A stretch of 64,000 bases of DNA, taken from the NCBI GenBank assembly GCA_047967505.1, contig CM106538.1; one strand, given 5' to 3'. Below, in pieces: positions 20,655 through 30,966 of this stretch. Numbering within the stretch: the stretch's first letter is position 1; every line of letters starts with the position of its first letter. Source of the stretch: Dipteris shenzhenensis (Eukaryota > Polypodiophyta > Polypodiopsida > Gleicheniales). A model generated the notes under the pieces. The model saw only the letters and a program-made list of their open reading frames with translations, had not been told where the DNA came from and searched no databases. Both the position numbers and the translations under genes were made by a program.

Positions 20655-21264
20655 TTTTTTAAAATAAACTGGGGGGGCATCCCCGACGGCGGCGTAGGGG
20701 GGGCTTTTCGAGCAGGGGCGTCCGGTGCGATGGGGGGGGGATATGCAAGGGAGGGATATGCAGGGGAGGGGAGGGGAGAGGGGAGGGTGAGAGGGGCGGC
20801 GGGTGGGGGGGGATACGTAGGGGAGGGGAGGGGAGGGGAGAGGGGAGGGTGAGAGGGGGGCGGGCGGGGGGGATACGTAGGGGAGGGGAGGGGAGAGGGG
20901 GGCGGGGCGCAGGCAGGCGGGGCTGCGGGCGGGGTGGTGGGTGGTGGGCGGGGCGTTGGGCATTGCTGGCGCTCCGTCGTGAGCGGGGTGGCAGGCGGGG
21001 CGACTGGCCCCACGGGCGAGCACTGGCACCCCGTCGCTGCGGGGCACCGCCGCAGGAGGGCGGGGTGTGGGGGGGAGGGGGGAGAGCAGAGAGGGGGAGG
21101 GGGGTGGTAGACAGAGGGGGGGAGAGAGAAGCGGGAGGGGGAGGGTAGAGAGAGGGGGAGGGTGGTAGAGAGAGGGGGGAAGAGAGAAGAGGGAGGGGGA
21201 TGGTAGAGAGACGGGGGGTAAGGGGGAGAGAGAGAGAGAGAGAGAAAGGGGGGGAGGGGGAGAG

Positions 21265-21313
<49 letters not shown>

Positions 21314-21377
21314 GAGAGAGAAAAAGAGAGAGAGAGAGAAAAGAGAGAGACAGTGAGAGAGAGAGTGAGAGAAAAGA

Positions 21378-21422
<45 letters not shown>

Positions 21423-21492
21423 TGAGAGAAAGAGAGAGAGAGAGTGAGAGAGAGAGTGAGAGAGAGAGAGAGAGTGAGAAAGAGAGTGAGAG

Positions 21493-21530
<38 letters not shown>

Positions 21531-21918
21531 GAGAAAAGAGTGAGAGAAAAGAGAGAGAGAGAGAGAGAGAGTGAGAGAGAGACTGTGTAAGAGAGAGAGA
21601 GGGTGAGAGAGAGAAAGGGGGAGGGAAAGAGAGAGATAGGGAAAGAGAGAGATAGAAAGAGAGTGAGAGAAAAAGAAAGAGAGAGGAAGATGGAGAGAGA
21701 GAGAGAGAGAAAGGGGGAGGGAAAGAGGGAGGGGGTGGTGGAGATGGAGGGGGGAGGGGGGAGGGGGTGGTGGAAATGAAGGGGAGAGAAGGGGGGAGGG
21801 GGTGGTGGAAATGGAGGGGGAAGGGGGGACGGGGGTGGTGGAGATGGAGGGGGGAGGGGGTGGCAGAGATGGAGGGGGGAGAAGGGGGTAGGGGGTGGTG
21901 GAGATGGAGGGGGGAGGG
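20655..21918. repeat. G-rich and (GA)n purine tract, over 1.2 kb
   Basis: The plus strand is almost all G and A. It is very GC-rich at 20,670-21,070, with many G runs of four to eight. It then becomes (GA)n at 21,227-21,700 with a short (GT)n at about 21,378-21,397. It ends as a GGTGGTGGAGATGGAGGGG minisatellite at 21,730-21,918. A 439-codon minus-strand frame across it is low-complexity Ser/Leu/Pro and is not a gene. Confidence 0.9.

Positions 21919-21975
<57 letters not shown>
21919..21975. repeat. (TA)n microsatellite
   Basis: An uninterrupted TA run of about 57 bp directly follows the purine tract. The next 230 bp (21,976-22,209) is ordinary sequence with nothing recognised. Confidence 0.95.
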
Positions 21976-21977
<2 letters not shown>

Positions 21978-22209
21978 TGCTCTGCTTATTGCCTACTTGT
22001 TAATTCCTTTGCAAATGGCTACATGAGCTCATGCTTTTCTATGAAGGCTAACTTCTACATTGTAAGTTTTATATTCCGCTTTGTATACATGAGTGGTAAT
22101 GGCATTGCTAGTCTGTATCATGGGATTTATGGTCTATACTATGGTTTCAATATTTCTTATGTTGGGATTATTGTTTTCAAAATATTTCACTTTGGAATGT
22201 AAGGTACTT

Positions 22210-22480
22210 TTGAAGCCAATAGATGGAGGGGGGAGGGAAAGAGAGAGAGAGAGAGAAAGGGGGAGGGAAAGAGGGAGGGGGAGATGGAGATGGAGATGGA
22301 GGGGGGAAAGGGGGAGGCCGAAGGGGGTGGTGGAGATGGAGGGGGAGTGGGGAGGGGGTGGTGGAGATGGAGGGGGAGGGGGTGGTGAAGATGGAGGGGA
22401 GAGGGGGTGGTGGAGATGGAGGGGGGAGAAGGGGCGAGGGGGTGGTGGAAATGGAGGGGGGAGGGGGGGATGGGGGTGAT
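22210..22480. repeat. Second copy of the GGTGGTGGAGATGGAGGGG minisatellite
   Basis: GA-rich sequence followed by GGTGGTGGAGATGGAGG units, matching 21,730-21,918. The two are separated by the TA run and about 230 bp of ordinary DNA. Confidence 0.85.
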
Positions 22481-22486
22481 GGAGAT

Positions 22487-23130
22487 GGTAATAAAGGCTT
22501 TCGCCTTCATTGGGGGTTGTAGGGTTTAGGAGGAGTTTAAGGGTTAGAAGGAGGTTCCAGGGTAAGAAGGAGGTTCCAAGGTTTAGAAGGAGGTTCCAAG
22601 GTTTAGAGAGAGGTTCTAGAGTCTAGAAGAGGTTCCAGGGTTAGAAGGAGGTTCCAAGGTTCAGAAGGAATCCAGGGTTAGAAGGAGGATCCAAGGTTCA
22701 GGGTAGAGTACATGGTGGAGAACTCGTCTCCCTCATGGATCATGGAGTTTAAGGGTTGAGGAACAAAGGGTTTAGGGGGAGCATAGGAGTGGGAGAGGAA
22801 GAAGGTGTAAGAGCATGGGGGAAAGAAGAGAGAGAAGGGAGCAGTAGGAGGGAGGAGGAGGAGAGAGGAGGAGGACGAGGAGGGAGGAGGAGGAGGAGGA
22901 GGGAGGAGGAGGAGGAAGGAGGAGGAGGGAGGAGGAAAGGGAGATAATGGGTTGCAAGGTTGGAGGTAAGGGGAGGAGGAGTTGCAAGGTTAGGACATGC
23001 TTTTGGACATGGAGTGCAAAGAAGCATGGACACTTGAGACAAATGCTCGGAATACCAAAGTAGGCTCAACACAATGCCCCAAAGTATGTGGGCTTCATTC
23101 CATTATGGGGTATTTATACAAGTTGGAGAG
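22487..23130 (+). repeat. Direct duplication, copy 1 (about 640 bp)
   Basis: It matches 24,014-24,700 in order. First come GTTTAGGAGGAGTTTAAGGG and tandem AGAAGGAGGTTCCAGGGT-like units. Then come a CATGGATCATGGAG block, a GGAGGA microsatellite, GGTTGCAAGGTTGG, and a CAATGCCCCAAAG block. The end reads into the TACATGTAGAAG minisatellite. No coding domain is seen. Confidence 0.8.
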
Positions 23131-23370
23131 CTTCTCTCTTTGCATGTAGGAATTGTAACACATTCTCTCTCTACATGTAGAAGTCGTATGTAGAAGTTGT
23201 AACACATTCTCTTTCTACATGTAGAAGTCGTATGTAGAAGTTGTAACACAAAGTTGTAACACATTCTCTTTCTACATGTAGAAGTTGTAACACATTCTCT
23301 TTCTACATGTAGAAGTCGTATGTAGAAGATGTAACACAAAGTTGTAACACATTCTCTTTCTACATAAGTC
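23131..23370. repeat. TACATGTAGAAG minisatellite, array 1
   Basis: Tandem units combine ACACATTCTCTTTCTACATG and TAGAAGTCGTATGTAGAAG. The small minus-strand ORF across it is a repeat product. Confidence 0.85.
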
Positions 23371-24013
23371 CATGTTGGCACAGAGTCAACAACTAGTCAA
23401 CCCTTGGGCACTACCAAGGGTAACACTTTGATATTGTACCAAGGTGTTGTAGAAAATTGTCTGTGTGGAAATTTACTCTTTGGAAAATGGAGCTACATGG
23501 ATGAGTGATGGATAAAAATGATACCAAATCTAAATTAGCCTTGTTATTGCATAACCATGCCGGTTAGGAGTAGTGACTATGAGGGGTGTGCGAGGGTAGG
23601 TTAGCCGCAATGATTGGCGGTTCAGTCCTCTAAGCGGTTGAGTCTTCAATGCTCTCGAACCGATAGTCGGTTCTTGTACACATGCAATTACTAGCATTCC
23701 GTCTCTATCTTTATGTAGGTGTTGAGAGATATCTTACTCCAAAAATATAGAGTCATGCACTATTGTGTTCTTCTATTCGCGTTCTTTGTATTCTTGTTTG
23801 CTCTTTCCCATGTCTTCTGCAGGAAGAGCAGGGTCTTCTCAGTATGCACGGTTCTTAGGCCTTTTATCACCTATAGATATATCAGGGTTGCGATTTGTAG
23901 TATACATGTAGCTTAAAACCTTGAGCCGTATTCCGATGAGAGATGTAGGCTTAAGTGTGGTAAGCAAACATAGTGCATGCATGTGTGAAAGGAATGTGCA
24001 TCATCATGGTTGA
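23371..24013. other. Spacer between the two duplicated blocks, no gene seen
   Basis: About 640 bp of ordinary-composition DNA. No gag, pol or LTR signature is visible. Confidence 0.5.
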
Positions 24014-24700
24014 GGTAATGAAGGATTTTGTCTTCATTGGGGGTTAAAGGGTTTAGGAGGAGTTTAAGGGCTAGAGGGAGGTTCAGGGTCTAGAATGAGG
24101 TTCCAAGGTTTAGAGAGAGGTTCCAGAGTTTAGAAGAGGTTCCAGAGTTTAGACGAGGTTCAAGGGTTAGAAGGAGGATCCAAGGTTCAGGGTAGAGTAC
24201 ATGGTAGAGAACTCATCTCCCTTGTAGATCATGGAGGTTAAGGGTTGAGGAACTACGGGTTTAGGGGGATCATAGGAGTGGGAGAGGAAGAAGGTGTAAG
24301 TGCATGGAGGAAAGAAGAGAGAGGGGGGAGGAGGAGGAGGGAGGGGGAGAAGGGAGGAGAATGGAGGAGGAGGGAGGGAGGAGGAGAAGGGAGGAGGAAG
24401 AGGAAGGGAGGATGAGGAGGGAGGAGGAGGGAGGAGGAGAAGGGATGAGGAGGAGGGAGGAGAAGGGACGAGGAGGGAGGAGGAGGAGGAGAACGAGAGG
24501 ATGGGTTGCAAGGTTGGAGGCGAGGAGAGGAGTTGCAAGGTTAGGACATGCTTTTGGATGTAGAGTGCAAGAAAGCATGGACACTTGAAACAATTGCTTG
24601 GAATAACAAAGTAGAACTCAACACAATGCCCCAAAGATTGTGGGCTTCATTCCATTATGGGATATTCAAAAAAGTTGTAGAGCTTCTCTCTCTAGATGTA
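24014..24700 (+). repeat. Direct duplication, copy 2 (about 690 bp)
   Basis: It is the same series of blocks as 22,487-23,130, with a longer GGAGGA microsatellite (24,318-24,495). The two copies differ by numerous substitutions and by repeat number. Confidence 0.8.
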
Positions 24701-24880
24701 GGAATTGTAAGACATTCTCTCTCTACATGTAGAACTTGCATATAGAAGTTGCATGTAGGAGTTGCATGTAGAACTAGCATGTTGCATGTTGTACGTTGCA
24801 TGTAGGAGTTGCATGTAGGAATCACATGTAGGACTTGCATGTAGGAGTTGCAAGTAGAATTTGCATGTAGGATCCATTTT
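24690..24880. repeat. TTGCATGTAGGAG minisatellite, array 2
   Basis: Tandem 13-15-bp units around GTTGCATGTAGGA follow duplication copy 2, as array 1 follows copy 1. The unit has evolved differently in the two arrays. Confidence 0.8.
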
Positions 24881-24898
24881 TAAAGTAAAGGTACCGCA

Positions 24899-26198
24899 CT
24901 AGTCCTCCTCTCGATCCTCCAATTCATTTATGCCTTTAAAGGCTTCTTCCTCACTTGAGCTACCATCAACAACTTGATTCTCTTCAGCATGTTCCATTGA
25001 AATAAAGAGCTCCTCCACAAAAGACACCATCCTCTTGTCATTGTCCATACCACAAACAAGTCTTCCATAGTGCAAGGTAGCCTCTATAGTGCTACCACAA
25101 CCCATCATTAGGTCAAGTACACTACCATTTGATGGTGTCAATGCCTCTATCAAAGTTGCCATAAATATTGGGCTCTTCTCCAACCCACCTAAAGAAAGAA
25201 AGTAATGAACATTGTTTAGTCTCATATTGGATGGCTCTTCACCAACCACATTCTAAAATATCTACCAACACACCAAACCAATCATACCACGACATAAAGT
25301 TCCATCTCCGTAAACATGTCTAGTAGTAGCAGGTAGGAAGTGTCAAACACAATCACGTGACAAGTCAAGAAATGGATAACCATCAACACAATGCTTGATT
25401 GTGAAAGGAATGCTTCCCTTCCTATGATAAATAGACATCATCAATCAATGTACCTTTTGCAAGAAAAAGGGTTAAAGGTGAGAGATATAAATGTTTAAGC
25501 GCAACATAAACAAATGCATCTTGCATAGTGATGAATTTTCTACAACACATGAACTTCTTCCCAAATCAAAAAAGGTTGCATACCTCCCTTCCATTTGATG
25601 CTCTTGGACTCAAACCCACAGCCTCATCAAAGTACATGTACATTTGCAATGTCAACTCATGGTTCTTCATCATGGCAACAACACGAACTTGCCTATGAAG
25701 ACTCTCAGTGTGAAAAACAACTATGTGTCCTCATCATCTCTGCTACGGGCAATAAAGGAAGCCCGAACCAACACATGCTTTTGTTTGTCAAAAGAAAATT
25801 TTTCATCTATCTCCTTTGTCCATCTAGCCAACTTGTGATTTCCATCCCAATAGATGAACATCTTACTAGCAAGATCACTGCAATCATCATTGCTTTGGAC
25901 CTCCCTTTCAAATTCATCATTATAACATCTTTCCATATTGGATCCCAATTAGCCTTGACATTATCATGCTCTTGTGACTTTGTTTCTGTGACCTTTGTTT
26001 TGAAGGTTTTTCTTTCAACTCCACAGTAGTATCCATGTCCTCACAAGATTCGCCTTCTTCATGGCTTATCTCAATTACCTTCTCTATGTCAGCCATCTGC
26101 ACATGCTTATAGCTTGTATTCTTTCTAGAAATTATTTCACAGTACAAAACAGATAATTGAGATGATGACTTCTTCACAGTAGATCTTGTCAAGACCAT
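24899..26198 (-). pseudogene. DNA methyltransferase-like pseudogene (N4/N6 type) with a ParB-like motif
   Basis: The minus strand reads in three blocks. The N-terminal block (26,198-25,920) starts MVLTRSTVKKSSSQ and is charged. The middle block (25,948-25,580) has IYWDGNHKLARWTKEIDEKF, which resembles the D-G-N/H-H-R/K motif of ParB/sulfiredoxin-like domains, and then VVAMMKNHELTLQMYMYFDE in another frame. The C-terminal block (25,438-24,899) is one frame with three stops (near 25,345, 25,275 and 25,267). It ends in GLEKSPIFMATLIEAL and VLDLMMGCGSTIEATLHYGR. That ending matches the SAM-binding motif I (F/M-x-G-x-G) with the order seen at the C-terminus of beta-class N4-cytosine/N6-adenine methyltransferases. 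The catalytic S/D-P-P-Y motif is not visible. AG acceptor-like sites before GLEKSP mean that some breaks could be introns. Function is inferred from motifs only. Confidence 0.45.
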
Positions 26199-26964
26199 TA
26201 TCTAATCAATAAGAAAGAGATATTAATTAGTATACACCAAAATCAACTAACCTTCATGCTTAGAAAATGACAATGCAAAGACCACACACCTAAGAAAATG
26301 ACACCATTGATAGAAGAATCCTCAAATTTACACATGCATAATAAAAAAGAAATATATTGACATATTAGAACAAATGAAACAAATTATCAACATAAGAACG
26401 AATTTCATACTATGGAATACAACAAGCACGCGTTCCCATATAATGTTTTGGCAAAATTGCCCAGTGAGGACCACAAAGTCCCATTCCCATTCTAGAAGAA
26501 AAAAGAGAAAACACTAATGTAGCATATCCTTTTTTAATAATGGGGAATGACTCCCCACACTAAATGATGACAATATCCATAGCATCAACTTCTTCTTGTT
26601 CATCTTATTCCGTATACTTTTCACGATGTCTCTCATGTAATCAGGGACAACTCTCCCAACTGTGTCTAATTCATATTATTCCTTATACCTTTCATGATGT
26701 CTCTCATGTAATCAGGGACAAACTCTCCCCTAGTTTACTACATTGATAATGGAACTACTAATCATATGAATCCAAGAGTGATGGAAACAATTTGTCTAAT
26801 GCAATGGAAGGAGAGCAATTGAATTGCTGAGAGGGGGTCAATACCAAACCAATCACAATTGAAACCTTCATGCCAATACTGAACTAGTAGACTTACAATA
26901 CCAAACGAGAGATCGATTCTACCGCACCCTAGACTTCCCACCACTGAACCAGATACATCTAGAC
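26199..26964. other. Unassigned, with one tandem duplication
   Basis: No gene is visible. An approximately 75-bp unit containing TCTCTCATGTAATCAGGGAC is repeated once in tandem at about 26,598-26,730. Confidence 0.5.
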
Positions 26965-27580
26965 TTGTAGGGGGGGGCTCAACACCGAGCCCCCCTTTGG
27001 GGCTTGTAGCAAAGAACATATGTGTAGACTAGTATGGGGGGCTCAGCACCGAGCCCCCCTTTTTGACTTGTTGCAAGTAGCTAGAATTGAGATTGATAGG
27101 GGGGATGGATTGTCCCAATAATAGACGTGTATATTTTGTTGAGCCCCCCTTTTTGACTTGTTGCAAACAACAAGAATAAGATGAGCATTATTCCATGGGG
27201 AACGTGTTTCCTCTTTTGTACTTCCCATCCACTGCCTTGCCATAAAAAAATTTCATTATGAAGACTTGTGGGGGGCTTGGCACCGAGCCCCCCATTTGCT
27301 TCCAAAAGACAACAGATAGAAATATTGAGAGGGGGGGCTCAATCCCTCGATTTGCTTTGTTGTAGGGCTTTGTGAGTTGCAGACGTTGCTCAGAAAGAAA
27401 TGTCAAAAGTTTGGTATGGCAACGGGGTGGAGACGGAGATGGGCTGTCGTGAGGATGGTGAAGCCCTATGGAAGGATGATGACAGAATAGAGCAGCATCA
27501 TCTTCTCAAAGAATCATAGGGGAGGGCTCGACGAGAATCATAGGGGGGGCTCAGCACCGAGCCCCCCCCTTTTGCTTTGT
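26965..27580. repeat. Cluster of about six GC-rich hairpin elements
   Basis: The core is GGGGGGCTC-AGCACC-GAGCCCCCC, a strong stem-loop, often followed by TTTTTT and then GACTTGTTGCAA. Copies or half-copies lie near 26,970, 27,036, 27,100-27,147, 27,270, 27,332 and 27,545. Three are nearly perfect and the others have lost one arm or are opened by insertions. Confidence 0.75.
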
Positions 27581-27615
27581 TCAAGGATGAATAGTAGAGA
27601 ATCCTGGGAGGGGGG

Positions 27616-27971
27616 TCTTGAGATATCGAGCTCCACTCGTGATATGCCAGGGTGACCGTTGTGCATTTATGTCACTGACTTGTTAGCTGTAGATGCGGTT
27701 GGTACACCGCCCATGAATAATAGCTGGATGATAGCTATTTTTATGTATTCTAGTTAGTGGCTCAGTTAGTATGCCACCTAGGTTAGCTGAGTTTGGTTTG
27801 AGACCCACGTATAGGGTTCACCTACTCCTTTTGTACTTAGAGAGAGTTCTTTTGGCTTTCATAACTAATAAGAGGAAAACTATTTTCAGCCTCCACCTTT
27901 GTGTGTATTCCCCCATTGTGTATGTGAGAAAGTTGCAAGTGAGACTCCTTACTTCTCTCCCACTCTCTTCA
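27616..27971 (+). repeat. 5' LTR of copia D
   Basis: It matches 32,415-32,764 and 57,489-57,839 over its length, beginning TTGAGATATCGAGCTCCACT and ending CCCACTCTCTTCA. Confidence 0.9.
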
Positions 27972-27973
27972 CA

Positions 27974-27989
27974 TGGTATCAAAGCTCGG
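27974..27989 (+). other. Primer-binding site of copia D
   Basis: TGGTATCAAAGCTCGG, two bases after the LTR, is the initiator-Met PBS with one change (AAAGC for AGAGC). The leader continues to 28,518 and has no coding frame. Confidence 0.88.
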
Positions 27990-28518
27990 TTCATGGTAAG
28001 GAGCTCAAGAAAGCAAACCAAGTTCACGGTGTCTTGGTAAGAGGATCAATGTTGCTTTCCTTTTTTGAGTTTGGAAGCAAATCTGTGTAGGTAGCATAAC
28101 CGGAAAGTGCAAGAGTGCACTGTCTCAGATTGGGACACCCTTCGCAGTGTGGCGAGAGGACAGTATATGCTGCGGGAGTGGGCAAAGCACTTGGTGACAT
28201 TATTTTTTTGATTAAAGGCCATTTCGGGGCCCGTTTTGCTGGCAGAAGTTTCTCGCAACCACTCAAAAAAGTGCCCTGTTTTTTGCTGTGCGACCATTGT
28301 TCCATAAGTCAATGAAAAGTTGCGAAAGAAATTGCATTGTATCCTTGTGCACATAGATACTGGGAGTGACAGAATTATTCTTATTGCCTGTTGATGCAAA
28401 ATCATCACTAGGAAGTGACTGTGTGGTCAAATACCACTTTCGTCAGTTTTGCAGATTTGCTCTTGTGAGGCAGAAGTTTTGTTTTTTGTAGTGACATAAT
28501 ATTTTTGCAGTGTTCTGT

Positions 28519-29535
28519 AATGGCGTCAGATGCTCTTTCACAGATAGTCGCTGAAAATCTTGGCAAGAACAACTTCCAAGCATGGAAGTTTAGAATGGAA
28601 AAGTGAAGTGTTTGGGCATTTCAAAGCCTTTAAAGCTATGGTTGAGAAAGAAATAGGCTTGCAAATAAAATGCCTAACATCAGATGGAGGGGGAGCGCAC
28701 CTCTCAAATGAGTTTGCAAGGTTCCTGCAGGAGCATGCCATAAAGCAGCAATATTCATGGAGTCATACCCCACAGCAAAATGGACTTGCAGAAAGGAAAA
28801 ACAAGCATATTGGAGAGGTATCTCATGCCATGCTCAACGAAAAAGACTTGCCATATATTATTGGGCTAAAGCAGCTGCTACAGTAGTCTACATAATGAAC
28901 AGGACTCCCACTGCAGCAATACATGGCATGATGCCAGAGGAGAGGTATACTGGTAGGAAACCAGATATTTCTCATTTGAAAGTTTTTGGTTGCATTGCGT
29001 ATGCTCATGTGCCAGATGAGTTGAGATCCAAGTTGGATCCAAAAGCAGAGAAGTGCATCTTTATTTGTTATTCTCTGCAACAGAAAGGGTATAGATGCTA
29101 TAACCCTTCTACTCGTAAGTTTATAGTGAGCAAAGATGTTGTTTTTGATGAGATGAGTAGCTGGTATAAACCAATAAATGTGATGATTGATGTAGATACA
29201 CAAAATGGTAATGCTGCACAGAATTCAATGCAATAGTCACAAAATATCAGTGGACCTGCAGTGTCCTCTAGTAGTGGTTCACATACTTCACCATGGACAG
29301 GCAGATTGAGATCAGGAGAATCTCCTCAAAGTAATGCAGATAGTGGTACGCAGGTATCACGAAAAGGAAAAGAGAAGGTAGATCAACCCATGTTTGATGT
29401 GAATGCAGGTCACTCTTATGTGGATGGTGAATCCAGTGGCTCCAAACAGAGCATTGATGATGAGTTGGGTATTCCTTCTGTTGTTACACCTGGAGTAAGG
29501 AAGACCAGGGATGTTTTTGAGAGCACCTGGAAGTG
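28519..29535 (+). pseudogene. Copia D gag start fused to integrase
   Basis: Gag begins MASDALSQIVAENLGKNNFQ at 28,519. After about 28 codons it joins the middle of integrase: CLTSDGGGAHLSNEFARFLQ, with its catalytic Asp, and HTPQQNGLAERKNKHIGE, with the last catalytic Glu. Zinc knuckle, protease and the front of integrase are deleted. Frames change near 28,800. The integrase C-terminal part runs to VVTPGVRKTRDVFE and shifts again at about 29,515. No virus-like particle or integration function can remain. Confidence 0.82.
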
Positions 29536-29539
29536 AGCC

Positions 29540-30966
29540 TATTTTGCACAGGTCTACCAGGGTCAGGTATCCTGTGGATAGGCTGAAATATGATGGATTT
29601 ACAGCCATTCACTATGCCTATATGGTCAACAGGAACCAAAACCCACTTCTTTTGAGCAAGCCATGGGAAATGAAAAATGGGAGAAAGCCATGGATGAAGA
29701 AATGGATGCCTTGGAAGCAAATGCTACATGGGAATTGTTTCCTTTGCCTAAAGACAAGAATGCAATTGGCTATAAGTGGGTTTATAAGGTGAAGCACAAT
29801 GCAGATGGTTCTATGAACAGATACAAGGCAAGATTAGTTGTCAAGGGGTATGCACAGACATATGGCATTGATTATGAAGAAACATTCAATCCGGTTGCAA
29901 GGATGGCAACCATAAGAGTAGTCATTGCTATGGCTACATCAAAGGGATGGTCTTTACATCAGATGGATGTAAAGAATGCCTTCTTGCATGGTGATTTGCA
30001 AGAAGAGGTCTTTATGGAGCAGCCACCAGGTTATGTTCATGCTATTCATCCTGAGTTTGTTTGCAGGTTGAAGAAAGCCTTGTATGGCTTGAAGCAAGCA
30101 CCTAGAGCATGGTCAGACAAGATAGGACAATATCTTGTAACTATTGGATTTCAGATTTCCAAGGCAAATTTCTCACTTTATGTGAGAAAAACAGAGAAAG
30201 GTATTATGCTGCTTGTCATTTATGTTGATGATTTGATCATCACAGGTGATAGTGATGAAGATATCCTTCATGTGAAAATGCTATTGAAGCAAATGTTTAA
30301 GATCAAGGATTTGGGAGAGCTGCGTTATTTCTTGGGCATTGAGGTGATTAGATCACCAAGTGGGATACGGCTCTTGCAGAGGCAGTATGGATTGGACATG
30401 CTATCCAAATATGGGATGACAGGCTCTAAGCCTATTTCAGTTCCTTTGGAGTAGAATGTGAAGTTGAGTGCAGATGCAGGAGAGCTTCTAGAAGACCTTA
30501 GTATGTACAGATGCATAGTAGGAAGTTCTATTTATATGACTATTACCAGGCCAAATTTGAGCTATGTTATTGGGTTGGTAAGTCAGTTTATGCAGGCTCC
30601 AAGGAAACTGCATTTGGATGCGGCTAGATGCATACTGAGGTATGTGAAGTCCACATTGTAGTATGGACTATTTTATGAGACTGGGGTTCAGATACAGTTG
30701 CATAGATACATTGATGCTGATTGGGCTGGTAGTATTTCTGATAGACGATCTACTAGTGGATATGTGTTCTCTTTTTGAGTGCTGCAGTCACTTGGAGCAA
30801 CAAGAAACAGCCTACAATTGCCTTGTCGAGCACAAAGGCTGAGTACAGGGGTGTAGCAATGGCTGCATGTGAGGTAGCTTGGTTGTGTAAGCTACTTTAT
30901 GATATGCATCACTCTACAGATGGGCCAGTTGTCATTTATTATGACAACATGAGCAGTATACACTTG
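29540..30966 (+). pseudogene. Copia D reverse transcriptase and RNase H, first module
   Basis: RT is well preserved: ATWELFPLPKDKNAIGYKWV, KARLVVKGYAQTYGIDYEET, DVKNAFLHGDLQEEVFMEQP, KALYGLKQAPRAWSDKIGQY and LLVIYVDDLIITGD, the copia YVDD site. Stops fall at 30,452-30,454 and 30,659-30,661, and a frameshift near 30,775 precedes RNase H (ALSSTKAEYRGVAMAACEVA). The module breaks at MSSIHL and is followed directly by a second copy of RT starting ELVPLPKDKNAIG. Confidence 0.88.

Noticed and set aside
20659-21978. 439-codon minus-strand ORF of Ser/Leu/Pro runs and an IYIYIY start
   Set aside because: It is a translation of (GA)n, G-rich and (TA)n microsatellite. There is no domain and no codon bias.
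23571-23700. Possible tRNA-like GGTTCAGTCC box
   Set aside because: No cloverleaf can be drawn around it.
22487-24700. LTR pair of a retrotransposon
   Set aside because: No TG/CA ends, PBS, polypurine tract or target duplication could be seen. Kept as a direct duplication only.
25595-26029. Plus-strand 144-codon ORF over the methyltransferase-like region
   Set aside because: It is antisense to the minus-strand frames that carry recognisable motifs. It has no domain of its own.
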